Notes under the pieces: generated by a model
The model's database searches: none
What the model saw: the letters and a program-made list of their open reading frames with translations, nothing else
What the model was told of the DNA's origin: nothing
In this document: positions 51,864-62,783 of the stretch, piece by piece
How the letters are laid out: each line of letters starts with the position of its first letter
Numbering within the stretch: the first letter of the stretch is position 1
Origin: Synchiropus splendidus
Lineage: Eukaryota > Chordata > Actinopteri > Syngnathiformes > Callionymidae
Length of the DNA: 64,000 nt
Direction: 5' to 3'
NCBI RefSeq assembly: GCF_027744825.2
Contig: NC_071338.1
Location: forward strand, 26,426,001-26,490,000
Translations under genes and position numbers: made by a program

Positions 51864-54800
51864 AAAATATAAATTTGATCCTACGTCTAATTGTGTTGCG
51901 TTACTAAAACGGGGCAATTACATAAAGCAGCAGAAAGTTTTCCCTTGTGATAAAAGGGGGAATGTCAAGAATGCACCTGCTACACCTGGACACACACACA
52001 TGAAAACACAGCTTCATGCATGTATTCACATGTGAACACACAGACGCCCCCTCAAGAGAGATCAGCTTGGGAAAGATCTGAGAACTGAAGCCAAACCTCC
52101 TCATAACACATGAATAAATATCAGACACTGATATCAAGATTCAAATTTGCTCGAAGAAAAGGCAACAAATTATGAAACCAGACACTCTGGATAAAATAGT
52201 GATGTAACCGTTTTTTTCCACCACATAGCCTCTGGCTCTGAGACTACAGTAGGAAGTTGACAGCACAAAAAAAACATAGACTGCTGGGAAATGCACTGCG
52301 TCGTAGTGTGAATGGCCAGCTAGAGCCAGCGGACTGAAGAAAACCAGGAAGGAACCCTTTGCAGAACTGATAAGCACCACAGAGCCACTGGAAACACAGT
52401 CCTCGTGTGGATTTTGGCATAGAAGCACTGCCATTCACCAGCCATCAGAATGTCCCTGTTATCTCAGTGCTGTGAGTTCTGGCAGCCAGTGTGGAAAGGT
52501 TGCCAAGACAAAAAAGAAGATGTGTCACAAACAAGTTGAAGCACTGTCAGGAGATGAAGATCCCTTCGTCAAGAATCTCACAACTTGCCCTTCATTACTG
52601 CTATTATTGCTTTCAATTTCCAGATTTCTGTACTTATTTCTGTATATATATTTTTCTCATCATCATTTATCCTGTGATTTTTTTTTCTGCCACACCCAAT
52701 GTGTTATATTCACAGCTGCAGCTGCTTAACATTTAATCATTTTGTGTAATCATTTTAAATTATAATTTGAGGCAATAGGGTTGCTAAATTACCTTTTAAC
52801 AATGAATTATTTTATAATTATTGCATACGTCTGCTGTTTAAAAAGCTTTTGAGGTGACTTTTTATCATTATTATTTTCCTATTCTTCATAAATCTTTTTG
52901 TAACCACTTAACACAAATGAGTGAAAGTTAAAAACGGATCAGCTTCATATTACAGACGCAAAGAAAAAACACTTCAGGGGCTGGAGAGATTTCAACAAGT
53001 TGTAAACAAAACATTGTGTTGCTATATTTACACCAGCAGCAGAATGTACTAGGTTTGACGTCAGAGGAGCTGAATAAACTACTGTGTTACTGTTGGATGA
53101 ACTGTGTGTGTTGAATTTGATACCACCATTATTACGACCAACTTATTTTGCTTTTCATTTATTAACATCCCAGTATAATGCTGAATGACAATGAAACATT
53201 TAGCCAAACCCAAAGTACATTTAGAAGAACCTTCCTGTGGAGTGAAGCTAAACTGTGGAATTCCATCAAAATGACTGCACTGTGACTAATAGCCTGTGTG
53301 AGAGGAAAGCACTTCAGGTCGTCCTTGAATGATTTTATCAGAGGGTACCATTTGAATGACAAAGGAGTTATTTAGCCAGAATAGTAGACAGATACAACTA
53401 ATCAGATCCAAGTAATAGTATCTACAACTGGGATCTGATTTTCATGAATAACACTTCTAAATAGATTAATTCGTTTTACAATTCAGCAGCTTGTTTTTGT
53501 TGGGCGTCCTCTGTGGACATGAAACTATATTTTATTGGTGTGGAAAGAGGAAGGAAGCACTGAAGAGGAAGACAGATTGATGAAATCCCTCCGGCAAAAC
53601 CGGCCGAATGTTTCCACCCATCGTGACCTACAATGGTCTCTTCTCACTCTCTCATCACTTCACAAAGTAAGTGATTTGATTCCCGTGAAGAAGGTTCAAA
53701 TGAGATAGAAATGACTTTTACGTTTAGGACGTGAAACAAGTTTAAATAAAGATTAGAACCTGAGATTCATTGTGCACCAAGCTAAGTTGGCAAAATGAAG
53801 ATGAGGATGGAATGAAAAATAAAAATGATGTCACAATAAACACCTTTTAAATCAGCAGACTTGGCTTCCTACAGATCATTGTTAACATTGATTGAGTCAG
53901 CTGGAGAAGGAAAAAAAAGCTCAAAACAGAGGAGGCAACAATTACACACACTCAAAGTCGGAGAGATGACACACTCACATCGCTCCTCCTCATTTTTGGG
54001 ATGGAGACAGATGCCCTAAGCTGTGGTGCCAAAAAGTCAACACTGAAATGTTTTCACTGATGATGTCATCTTGAATAGAGACACTAGCTTGACTTTTTAC
54101 ATATGACAGACATGGTTAAACATAAGAGGCGGCTCTCGATGACGTCATCAGGTCCATGCAGTGTTTCTTCTTAAGGAACTAGAGCTAGTCAACAGCACAT
54201 CATCTGAGGCAGTGTATGTTCAGACTTGTTTCCACTGCGACACTGCGATAAGCAAAATCTCCTGGGAAATGTTTTGTCACACCCATCAGCCTATACTGTA
54301 TCAAGCATGAATGGAGTGATATGAAAGAAGCAGCTCGGCAGGTGATCAGCACAGATCCACTCGCTGAAACTTGGAATTGCCTGCTTAACAGGTCAAGTCA
54401 CATCATGAACGATCAACTCCAACTGGCCGCTTCAGACTACCATACACATCAATAACAAAAACAAATGATCAATAACCTTCAGACACATTTATGGAATAAT
54501 TGAAACAAAACAAGCCATTTTTTTTCTATATCCAACCCATTTGCTGAGTCCCAGCAACCTTCTCATAGTAATTTACGTCAAAGTTCAAACAGAACTTGTA
54601 CACTAAAATATTCTGTTTAAATTCCATAAAGAAGAAGAAGAGCATAAATCAAAGGGAAACCTGTAATCATTGTCATGCTGTGAGCTTAAGCCTCACAGCT
54701 ATTTTGGCAGGAGCACAAGACAATGTTTAACAGAGAATTTGCCAAGTTATCTTGTTGAATCCCAGATTACACCTCATGAAAAACACTCCAACCATCAGGA

Positions 54801-57422
54801 GAATTCCAAAAATGAGAGATTAATGCAGTGGCAATTCAATGTTTATACGCACTGAACTTTGTTCATCTCCATGAGGACAAAACACTTGGAGGACCAGAAT
54901 CTGCAGAGCAACAAAACGTTACTAAATCTTTGAGTTGCTGTTTAAACGTGAGTACAAAATGAAATATATTCCAGGCCTTCGCTGCCATGAAACATCAAAC
55001 TTGGAGGGAAGAATTGCTCATCCAGCTGCTGCAGTAACGTCAGTTGACCTCTGTAATTAGTATCTGAACATACATGCCTCTGACAAGAGAAATGAATCAC
55101 ACTGGTGAGTGTCGAAACCAGGAAAGAAAAATTGTCTCTATTCTTCTGAGTTCCTACTTGTTTATCGAGGGTTCAGCAGCTTGTTTGTTCAGCAGTAGCT
55201 GAAAATTACCTGGAGTCACGGCGTAGAAAACATTAACAAGCCGTGTGTGTCACTCAGCGACCTTCATTCAGTCACTTGACAAAGCAGCCTGTCGACGCCA
55301 CACCTTCCTTTTATTCTGACAATCGTGTCTCAAAGCATCCAACCAATACAGTGTGACAGCTGTCGAGCAGGTGAAGAGACCTGAAAAGTTTTAAAATACT
55401 GCCCAGAATTAATTTTCTTTTTTTTTAAAGAAGCGATAAAGAAAAACCTGCGGTCCGAGCCACCGCTGTTTACCTCCTCTCTTTGTCGAACATATAAGCT
55501 GTCGTTCCAGTTTTCACTCCTTTTGTTTAAGGACATGCTTGAAAGGTGGCTTATAGACAGTAAAACAACCACCTGTATATCTGTCAACAGTGATGTTTGA
55601 GGAGAGACAAAAACATACCTTACAAAGAAAAAAATTAAATGAAAAACAAATCCACTTAGCTAAGGCCGATCCATTCGTAAAAGTGTCCACTCGAATACTG
55701 TGTTCCCATTAAAGAGTAACTCACACGCAAATGTTTTAGTTCAGATTCTGAATGTGGCACTCAGGGTCACGCAGGTGTTCCTGCAGTCAACCAAGTGGCC
55801 CCAAAACCCTACTCCTCATTCAAACGGCAAAACTGATTCATTACAAAGTACGATCACTAATGAAATGACTATGTAATAACACAAAATGTAATCGTTCACC
55901 TAACGTGGCACGTCAGAGACGACGAAAATTACTGTTGATCACTGATTCATCACCGTCAGCAAACATGGGCAGGATCTGAATGTACTGTGTGTTCGTGTAT
56001 ATTTGCAGAATGTCTGTTTGCGACTTCAAGTCCCGGATTACTTGAACACAGAACTGTGGTTATGCACTATTTAATTTGACTGCAAAATACATTGATTAAA
56101 TCAGCGACGAAGCAAACTTGTCAATTTGGAATTTGATATCTTTTCAATTATGTGCCAAGAAGTGAGTTCCCAAAGGGAGCACAAGGGCCAGCAATTACAG
56201 TTACACGGGGCCACATTAGACACTAGCACAAGGAGCCATCAAATAATTACAGAAAGGTTCATTGAGTTGTTTTTACTAATGCATTTATGTGTTGTTATTA
56301 TTATCATTATTATAAAATTATATGTGAATTTAAAACAAAAAAAACATAATAATAAAATGTAATTTATATAATTTTATTTACATGCATTTTAAAGTTTGCC
56401 AATATAAATCTAGATATTTGTGGAAAAACAAATAAATAAATGAATAAATAAAAATCAATGAATACAGTGGAAAATGTATCATGAAAAGGTACACCAACTT
56501 ATAACAATTAAACTATTAAATAAAAAAATAATTCCACAAAGGCAAATCAATTAATTAAATTGATAAAGATCCATTCAAATTCCATTGTTATTAATGGTTG
56601 AATTAAGAAAATTATTCAATCGCAAATCTATATCAAACAGATATTGACTGTTTAAATAGTTTGACACTGACCTCATAAGGGTCGCATAACAAACATTTGA
56701 ATGTCAGCCAAATGTAATGTACTGTATTCTAAAGTATCCATACATTCCTTTAAAATACATATATTCCGCATTATAAAAGGCGACACTGTTGTAATACCCT
56801 AGAGGACATTGCATAAGTATCGAATTAACTGTATGTGGTTAAACCAATTAATCAAGATTAATACAGAGTAACCTCAATCTGTCAATCTCCTTCAGGATTA
56901 ATACATGCAGGGCAGAGAAAGAGAAAGATTGCGACCTGCTACCACTCACAACATAATCCTGCAGTTATGAAGAGTAGAACCTGCCCTCTTCTTATGCAGT
57001 GCCAAGTGTTTTCTGCAAGAGCTGTTTCACCTATGAAGTGCGTGTCTTTCCAATACATACACTCATGAACAGAACAATAGACCGATTTGTCAATGGACGG
57101 ATGAACACAACAAACCAAACACCTAGTGTGTTAGACTTATTAGTCAGGCCTTTGTGATTTTAGCAGTCCATATCTATACACCAATTGAAAATACATATAA
57201 AAATGATAATAGCAAAGTGCCGGTTAATGACTGTTGTCACCTTTATACATGTCAGAACATTCAACAGCCATGTCTTCATGGCAATTAAAGGAACTAAGTG
57301 TAGATTCAAGAGTTCAAGTGTCTAACACACGTTCATGCCACTATATATGTAAGTCTGTAAATAATAATAATCTCGTATTAAGTGTTCTTATCGCTATAAC
57401 TGACTAAAGTCGGTCCGCATAC
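48640..57422. other. MICAL2 5' intron (inferred), no coding exon seen
   Basis: About 8.8 kb between the ATG exon and the candidate leader exon. No protein is recognised on either strand, although some open frames exceed 90 codons. It is AT-rich, with A/T microsatellite at 51842-51864. Additional untranslated exons may be present and could not be detected by translation. Confidence 0.45.
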
Positions 57423-57640
57423 CTCATGTGAGAGAGAACTAAAACCCCTTTCCTCCGGTGCCGTCGCTGACTCCTGTGATGTGTCTCCGTCCTCCGCCAG
57501 TCTGACAGCCTGAATGAGCTTCAGCCAGCGGTGACTTTCAGCTGCGGTCCACAGTTTTTGGGGGCGGCGTCACACCCCGACTCATCTCAGCCCAGCTCCC
57601 GACACCGCTGGAGGAACCGGAGGAGCTCGTATTCCAGGAC
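57423..57640 (-). other. mical2: Candidate non-coding exon 1 and promoter of MICAL2
   Basis: This is a GC- and CpG-rich block in AT-rich surroundings. On the minus strand it ends CACATGAG followed by the donor GTATGC at 57422. A GC box (gggggcgg) lies at about 57559. It is the only promoter-like DNA upstream of the MICAL2 start in the window. The transcription start within it is not determined. Confidence 0.5.
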
Positions 57641-58698
57641 CACCTGAAAGTTGCCAGAAGCTGATGAAATATGGCAACACCGTAAAACGTCAACAGTCAA
57701 GAAAAGCTTTTAACTTCACGCAGTACCACGTGCTTGCTTGTTCACCAAGTCACAGACGCGTTTCTGGTGAGACTTCGGAACCTTCATGACGAACAGGAAA
57801 TTGGGCGAAGCGCGCAGCTCGAACACATTTGTAATGGTAGCGAGAGACACCCAGTGGACAGATTATGTACCTGCAAGCAGGTCAGCGTCCTGGAAGTAGA
57901 AAATGCCTTTGGTATAGTAGTAACATTGGCGCTCGGAAAGCTAGCAGTATTTTGCTGGAGCATGAAGAATCAGGTCGTTTCTCAACATACCTTTATGAAA
58001 ATAGTAAACGAAATTATCCCGCAACCCTCAACAGGACTAAGTGGTGGTCAACTGACAATGTATGTATTTATGTATTATTATTATTATTAGTAGTAGTAGT
58101 GGTAGTAGTAGTATTATTAGTATTATCCAATAATAATAATAATAATAATAAACACACTTTTGCACCTGACTTTTTCACGGTCAAATCCAAATGTATAGTA
58201 ATATTATTTAAACGATTATTATCATTCAACTGTTCCATAAAATAAAATATAGTATTATTTTATTGAACATTCAAGAACTGAAGTACTCAAAAAAATGTGG
58301 AGAGTTACAAAAAAAAGGAGAATAACAAGAACATTCTTTTAGTTTAGAAACTAGTTTATAATACAATGTTTTGGTAATCATGATAATGACAGGAATTATG
58401 TTGAATATAATTTTATCATCACAGCAGAGCTGGAGAAGGTTTTTCAAGAGCGATAAGACTGGACCTCTTAACTTGACGTCTGCCCCCTCGATTGAATGTA
58501 CTGAAGAAAATTGAACTTCAACCTCTTCAGTCAGTCAGTGTTTGTTGAGTTTGCTTTCCTAAAATGAGTGATAACTAAACTTTGTTTTGTCAGGAAAGCT
58601 GTTTTTGCAAAAGACAATGTTGCTTGTGGACAATTATTATGAACAAAGCTGTTATTAATAATAAGGCTACTATAACAAAATTATGTCAGGTCCCCACA
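57641..58698. other. Spacer between MICAL2 and DKK3 promoters (proximal part)
   Basis: Non-coding as far as I can tell. It holds an (ATT)n/(AGT)n/(AAT)n microsatellite at 58072-58150. The plus-strand open frame at 57734-58090 has no recognised relative. Confidence 0.45.
58072..58150. repeat. Trinucleotide microsatellite (TTA)n(TAG)n(AAT)n
   Basis: TTA units, TAG/TGG units, then AAT units run for about 80 bases. The outer TTA and AAT blocks are complementary and could pair. Confidence 0.9.
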
Positions 58699-59790
58699 TC
58701 ATAGGAAGCTGGAGACTTTAGTGTCTTCTTCTTCTTTTTCTTTTGGCTTCTCCCTTCTCCATCTCACCCTGTCCTCTGCTTCCTCTTCTCTCAAACCTAC
58801 AAACCTCATGTCCTCCATAAATCTCCTCTTTGGCCTTCCTCTCCACCTTCTGCCTGGCAGTTCCAACCTCAACATCTTCATCTACCAATGTACTGGCTCT
58901 CTCTCCTCTGTACATGTCCACACCATCTCCATCTAGCCTCTCTGACTTTGTCTCCTAAACATGTGCTGTCCCTCTGATCTACTGCTTCCTGATCCTATCC
59001 ATCCTGCTCACTCCCAGAGAGAAGCTCAGCATCTTCATCTCTGCTACCTCCAGTCTTTTCCTCAGTGCCACTGCTTCCAAACCATACAACATTGCTGGCC
59101 TCACCACCCTTTTGGACACTTTCCCTTTCATCCTTGCCGACACCCTTTTGTCACACATCACACCTGACACTTTTCTCCAATGATTCCATCCTGCCTGCAC
59201 CCGCTTCTTCACCTCTTTCTCACACTCTCCATCGCCCTGGACAGTTGACACTCAGGACTTAAAATCCTCCACCTCCTTGATCTCTACATCCTGTAACTTC
59301 ACCTGTCCACTTGGGTCTCTCTCATTCACACACATGTATTACGTCTTACTGCGGCTAACCTTCATTCCTCTCCTTTGTACGACAAACCTCCACCTCTCTA
59401 GCTTATCTTCCACTTGCTCCCTGTTCTCACCTCAGATAACAATGTCATCTGCAAACATCATCGTCCAAGGGGCTTCTTGTGGAACCTCATCTGTCAACCT
59501 GTCCATCACCATGGCAAACAAGAAGGGGCCCAGAGCTGAGCCTTGGTGCAGTCCCACCTCCACCTTGAACACCTGGTATACATGTCCTGCACCACTCGAA
59601 CATACTTCTCTGCCACTGCAGACTTCCTCATATAATACCACAACTCTTCTCTTGGCACTCTGTCGTACGCTATCTCCAGGTCCACTGAGACACAATGGAG
59701 CTCCTTCTGACCTTCTCTGTGCTTCTCCATGAACATCCTCAAAGCAGGCTGGAGACTTTGGTGTGCACATTGTACATACACAAGATTCAT
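58699..59790 (-). pseudogene. Decayed LINE, 3' half of reverse-transcriptase ORF
   Basis: Read on the minus strand across frames, this gives VDLEIAYDRVPREELWYYMR, VEVGLHQGSALGPFLFAMVM and DRLTDEV, then MMFADDIVI (active site). A C-terminal stretch follows with KKRVQAGWNHWRKVSGV, VVRPAMLYGLEAVALRKR and LGVSRMDRIR, and finally ELPGRRWRGRPKRRFMED. The order is that of a non-LTR retrotransposon ORF2 terminus. Several frameshifts break it. It sits in the MICAL2-DKK3 spacer. The clade is not assigned. Confidence 0.88.
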
Positions 59791-60086
59791 TTTCGATATT
59801 TATCTCTTTTCTTTGAGGAGTTAGGAGTTAAAAGTGAAGTCTCTGAAGTTGCCCATCTCAATATCGAATTGACGGAAGTAGTTAAAACGTTTACTTGTTG
59901 TAATCAAATCACAATGCAACTACAAAATATAATAGAGCAACAATAAGAACAATACAAGTGTCACCATAATAAACGTGCGGAAAACGCTTTACCTCCTTGG
60001 ACGAAACTATTAGCAGTTTATGAACGTATGCTAGGTAGCCGAACAGCCCGCGGATGGATTTATGATTTATAAACTTAGACCGGAAC

Positions 60087-60110
60087 TATATATTTTTTTT
60101 CTTTCAATTG
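60087..60110 (+). promoter_or_regulatory. Possible DKK3 core promoter (TATA-like, inverted CCAAT)
   Basis: ctatatattt (60086-60095) and, about 12 bases on, attggtgg (CCAAT on the other strand) lie about 210 bases upstream of the DKK3 ATG. The order is unusual and the region is AT-rich, so this is only a candidate. Confidence 0.25.
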
Positions 60111-60306
60111 GTGGCGTTGTTTGACTATGAAAAATATCAAAGTAAAAACGTGTTTTTAGTTGCCATGCCAACCCTCAGTTGGAAGAGAACCGACAGTAAA
60201 AGATTGGATTTGAGATGGTCTCTGCGGATGTGGACGCAGCAGCTGCATCCTCATAACCGCACCACGCCCTCCATGCGTGCAGTGACACCTCGCCGGGAAG
60301 AAGAAG

Positions 60307-60480
60307 ATGGAGACCAGAATCTTCCTGCTAACTTTGGCACTCACGGCTCTCTGTGATGGTATCCTGCCGGAATGGATGCAGTCTGGCTTCCATCACAGTC
60401 AGGAGAGCAATTCTGTTCCAACAGACCAAATTGTGAGCATGAATCAGCGACGGGAGAGTGATGAGGGACAGACCGAGGAT
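60307..60480 (+). CDS. dkk3: DKK3 exon 1: signal peptide and N-terminal linker
   Basis: It encodes residues 1-58, from [18 protein letters not shown] to DEGQTED. The hydrophobic core LLTLALTAL is a typical secretory signal. The donor is GTGAGT, phase 0. The ATG follows AAGAAG. An upstream ATG at 60272 opens an overlapping short frame in another phase. Confidence 0.8.
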
Positions 60481-62562
60481 GTGAGTAGAGCGGCTGCTGC
60501 GCTGCAGCTCCGGGGCATCAACATGACTCGGCAGTGTTTCAATTTACACCCAAGTAACGTTCTTTAGTTCAGAGCTCTACATATGTGATGCCTTTTTTAT
60601 TGGTTATGAAAAGGGGAAATGGGCTTATAAGAGAAATTATTTGTGCATTTTGTTGATGAATGATCATAAAATGTATTTTAGTTCTTGCACTACTTCCTCT
60701 GAAAAAATAAAAGTAAATATAAAAATAAATATATATATATATGGATATGTGGATAAAATGATTGAAGATTAAATTCTTCTATGGTGTGAAAACTGTGCGT
60801 CTTGTTAGAGACTGAGTGTAAAAAAAACTCGGACCAGACTTTACCCCAACTGCAGCTCCCAGTTTCTTGTTGGTGCCTAACCTAAATGTCCATGATACAG
60901 GAAGCCCAAGCCAGTGCGACTGTCACTCCTTCAACTGCTTCCTTCACTTTGTCCACCTCCACACACCAGGTAAGGCTAATAAAAACCGAGTTATTTGTGG
61001 CTAAACTCAAGGTTCCACTTCTCACACAGGAACCCAACAGCACTGTTGCTGCAACTGAACCGACAGGAGAACTGGAGAACAACATTGATAATGTGAGTTC
61101 ATCTTTTTTGTATGTCATTCAGATGTTTGTCCCTCATCTTATTATTAGTAAAATAGACATAATGCTTCAACATGATGTTGTTTTCCACCTCCTGTCCAGA
61201 CTTGTGACCATGAAAAAGACTGTGAGAGAGGAACTTACTGCCACTCTGACGCTCACAAGTGTTTACCTTGTAAAGCCACTGATGTGGTAAGTAAAGTTAA
61301 ACCGTTAAAGTGATTATGACTCACACATGCTGAGCAACACACGATAACTCATAAATCCAAACTATTGTGGTACCTCTAGCATACAGAAGAAACTGCATGT
61401 GTGCGAATGCAAACCTGTCTATTTCTGGCTGAACATTAATTTCTTGTGTCTACGTCTCTTGAGACTTCAAGCTGTTTTATTATGATTTTATTATGATTGA
61501 ATATATTGTTATGATTTATGAAGCACACAACAACTAGAGTTTACGCACACACACGCAGACACGCTCAAACGGCTTCAACACAGATATAGTTGTGTGATCG
61601 CACGTTTCCGACAGCTGGAGTTTCACTTCGCCTGCATTGCAGTGTTTCCACCAGTGTAACTGGAGAGAGCGTCACGTGTTTCATGAAGGTTAAATAACAG
61701 CTTGTCTCCCAGTAGATAAGTGGGACGGAGAGAACGCTGCCGATGAGCTTGAAGACCGGCTGCGTCAGCTGTAGCTACTGATGCTGAGGTTTTCTATGAG
61801 ACTCATGTTTCTTTTTTTTTCCCCACAAGCCCTGCACTAAGGACAAAGAGTGTTGTGGAGAACAGTTGTGTGTTTGGGGTCAGTGTAGTGAAAATGCCAC
61901 CAAGGGAGAAGCTGGCAGTACATGTCAATATCAGCGAGACTGCAGAGAGGACCTCTGCTGTGCGTTCCACAAAGGTAAACTCACAAGCGTCAGTGCCCTG
62001 CATTCCCCAAAACACCAACAGGTATTCACATCTGCTAATGACAACAATTTAGTTTTTAATTTTCTTCATTTCATTATCCATAAATATTATTTATGCTGAG
62101 AAACTGGATTATTGTTTAGTAACAATCGGAGTCGAGTCTTTGCTCCAAACACTCACAAATGGAAGCCAATGACCCTGGCAGAACCACCTGTGGTTGACAA
62201 AACACGTTTTATACAGTTGTATTTAAATGTTTTTTCTTTTATTCCGACAGCGCTGCTGTTCCCTGTCTGCACTCCGAAACCCATTGAACGCGAGAGATGC
62301 ATTGACGCTCCGAACCACTTGATCGATCTGCTGACGTGGGAGGACAGTGAGGAGCAACCCAGGAAACACTGTCCGTGTGTAGGGGACCTTCACTGCCATC
62401 ATCTGGGGTACGCATCATGAGTCTATTCAGTGATTGACAGAAGCCGTTACTGACACTATTCCCTTCACCGTCAGGCGAGGCTCCATGTGCCTTAAAGGAG
62501 ATGATTCAAGCGAAGAACACATGACAGAAGAACTTTACTCTGACATCGACTACATCCTGTAG
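60307..62562 (+). CDS. dkk3: DKK3-family secreted protein (whole coding span, 7 exons)
   Basis: DKK3 is a secreted glycoprotein of the Dickkopf family. Unlike DKK1, 2 and 4 it is not a clear LRP5/6 antagonist and modulates Wnt and other signals outside the cell. Seven exons in compatible phases give 260 residues. Residues 1-17 are a signal peptide ([17 protein letters not shown]). A Ser/Thr-rich linker runs to about residue 102. An N-terminal cysteine-rich domain with 10 cysteines follows (about 104-145), then a C-terminal colipase-like domain with 10 cysteines (about 158-240), and an acidic tail ending [20 protein letters not shown] and [20 protein letters not shown] closely resemble DKK3. 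Sequons NST and NAT are present. It is about 90 residues shorter than human DKK3 (350 aa), mostly in the N-terminal linker, where I do not see the acidic FREVEELMEDTQ-type helix. The neighbour MICAL2, head to head, supports DKK3. Confidence 0.92.
60901..60969 (+). CDS. dkk3: DKK3 exon 2: Ser/Thr-rich linker
   Basis: It encodes residues 59-81, [20 protein letters not shown] then THQ. Nearly half of the residues are Ser or Thr, suggesting O-glycosylation. It is 69 bases, phase 0 on both sides, with a gatacag acceptor and GTAAGG donor. Confidence 0.7.
61030..61092 (+). CDS. dkk3: DKK3 exon 3: linker
   Basis: It encodes residues 82-102, [20 protein letters not shown] then N, with the sequon NST. 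It is 63 bases, phase 0 on both sides, with a cacacag acceptor and GTGAGT donor. The multiple-of-three length would allow skipping. Confidence 0.72.
61200..61286 (+). CDS. dkk3: DKK3 exon 4: first half of N-terminal cysteine-rich domain
   Basis: It encodes residues 103-131, [20 protein letters not shown] then CLPCKATDV, carrying five cysteines of the first DKK domain. The acceptor is tgtccag and the donor GTAAGT. Confidence 0.9.
61830..61974 (+). CDS. dkk3: DKK3 exon 5: end of CRD1, start of CRD2
   Basis: It encodes residues 132-179, [20 protein letters not shown], then [12 protein letters not shown] and [14 protein letters not shown]. It holds five cysteines of the first domain and the first four of the second. 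The acceptor is cccacaag and the donor GTAAAC. Confidence 0.95.
62251..62407 (+). CDS. dkk3: DKK3 exon 6: colipase-like domain
   Basis: It encodes about residues 180-232, [36 protein letters not shown] and [12 protein letters not shown], matching the [16 protein letters not shown] and LLDLITWE blocks of DKK3. The acceptor is ccgacag and the donor GTACGC, phase 2 out. Confidence 0.94.
62475..62562 (+). CDS. dkk3: DKK3 exon 7: last cysteine and acidic tail
   Basis: It encodes residues 232-260 and [23 protein letters not shown] then YSDIDYIL. The Cys is the tenth of the second domain. The tail is much shorter than in human DKK3. The acceptor is accgtcag. Confidence 0.85.
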
Positions 62563-62777
62563 CCAATCCAAATGAAAGGAAATGAAGCATGTATGTTGCT
62601 ATACTTGTGCATAACTGTGAACGATTTGCTCAATAAGAGACTATCCACCGTCACTTATTTATTCAGATGTTTGCCCGACTGTTTGCTGTAGTCTTACTAA
62701 TTTACTAATAATAGAACAGGTTTTATTTTGGCATCTTGCTTCCAATTCACAGAATCAGCTTGATCTACTGCTTGATG

Positions 62778-62783
62778 AATAAA
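62778..62783 (+). terminator. Poly(A) signal of DKK3
   Basis: AATAAA lies 216 bases after the DKK3 stop codon on the same strand and is the best candidate for the 3' end. Confidence 0.6.

Noticed and set aside
57734..58090. 118-codon plus-strand frame near the MICAL2 promoter
   Set aside because: It has no recognised domain, runs into a trinucleotide repeat, and lacks a good start context or poly(A) signal.
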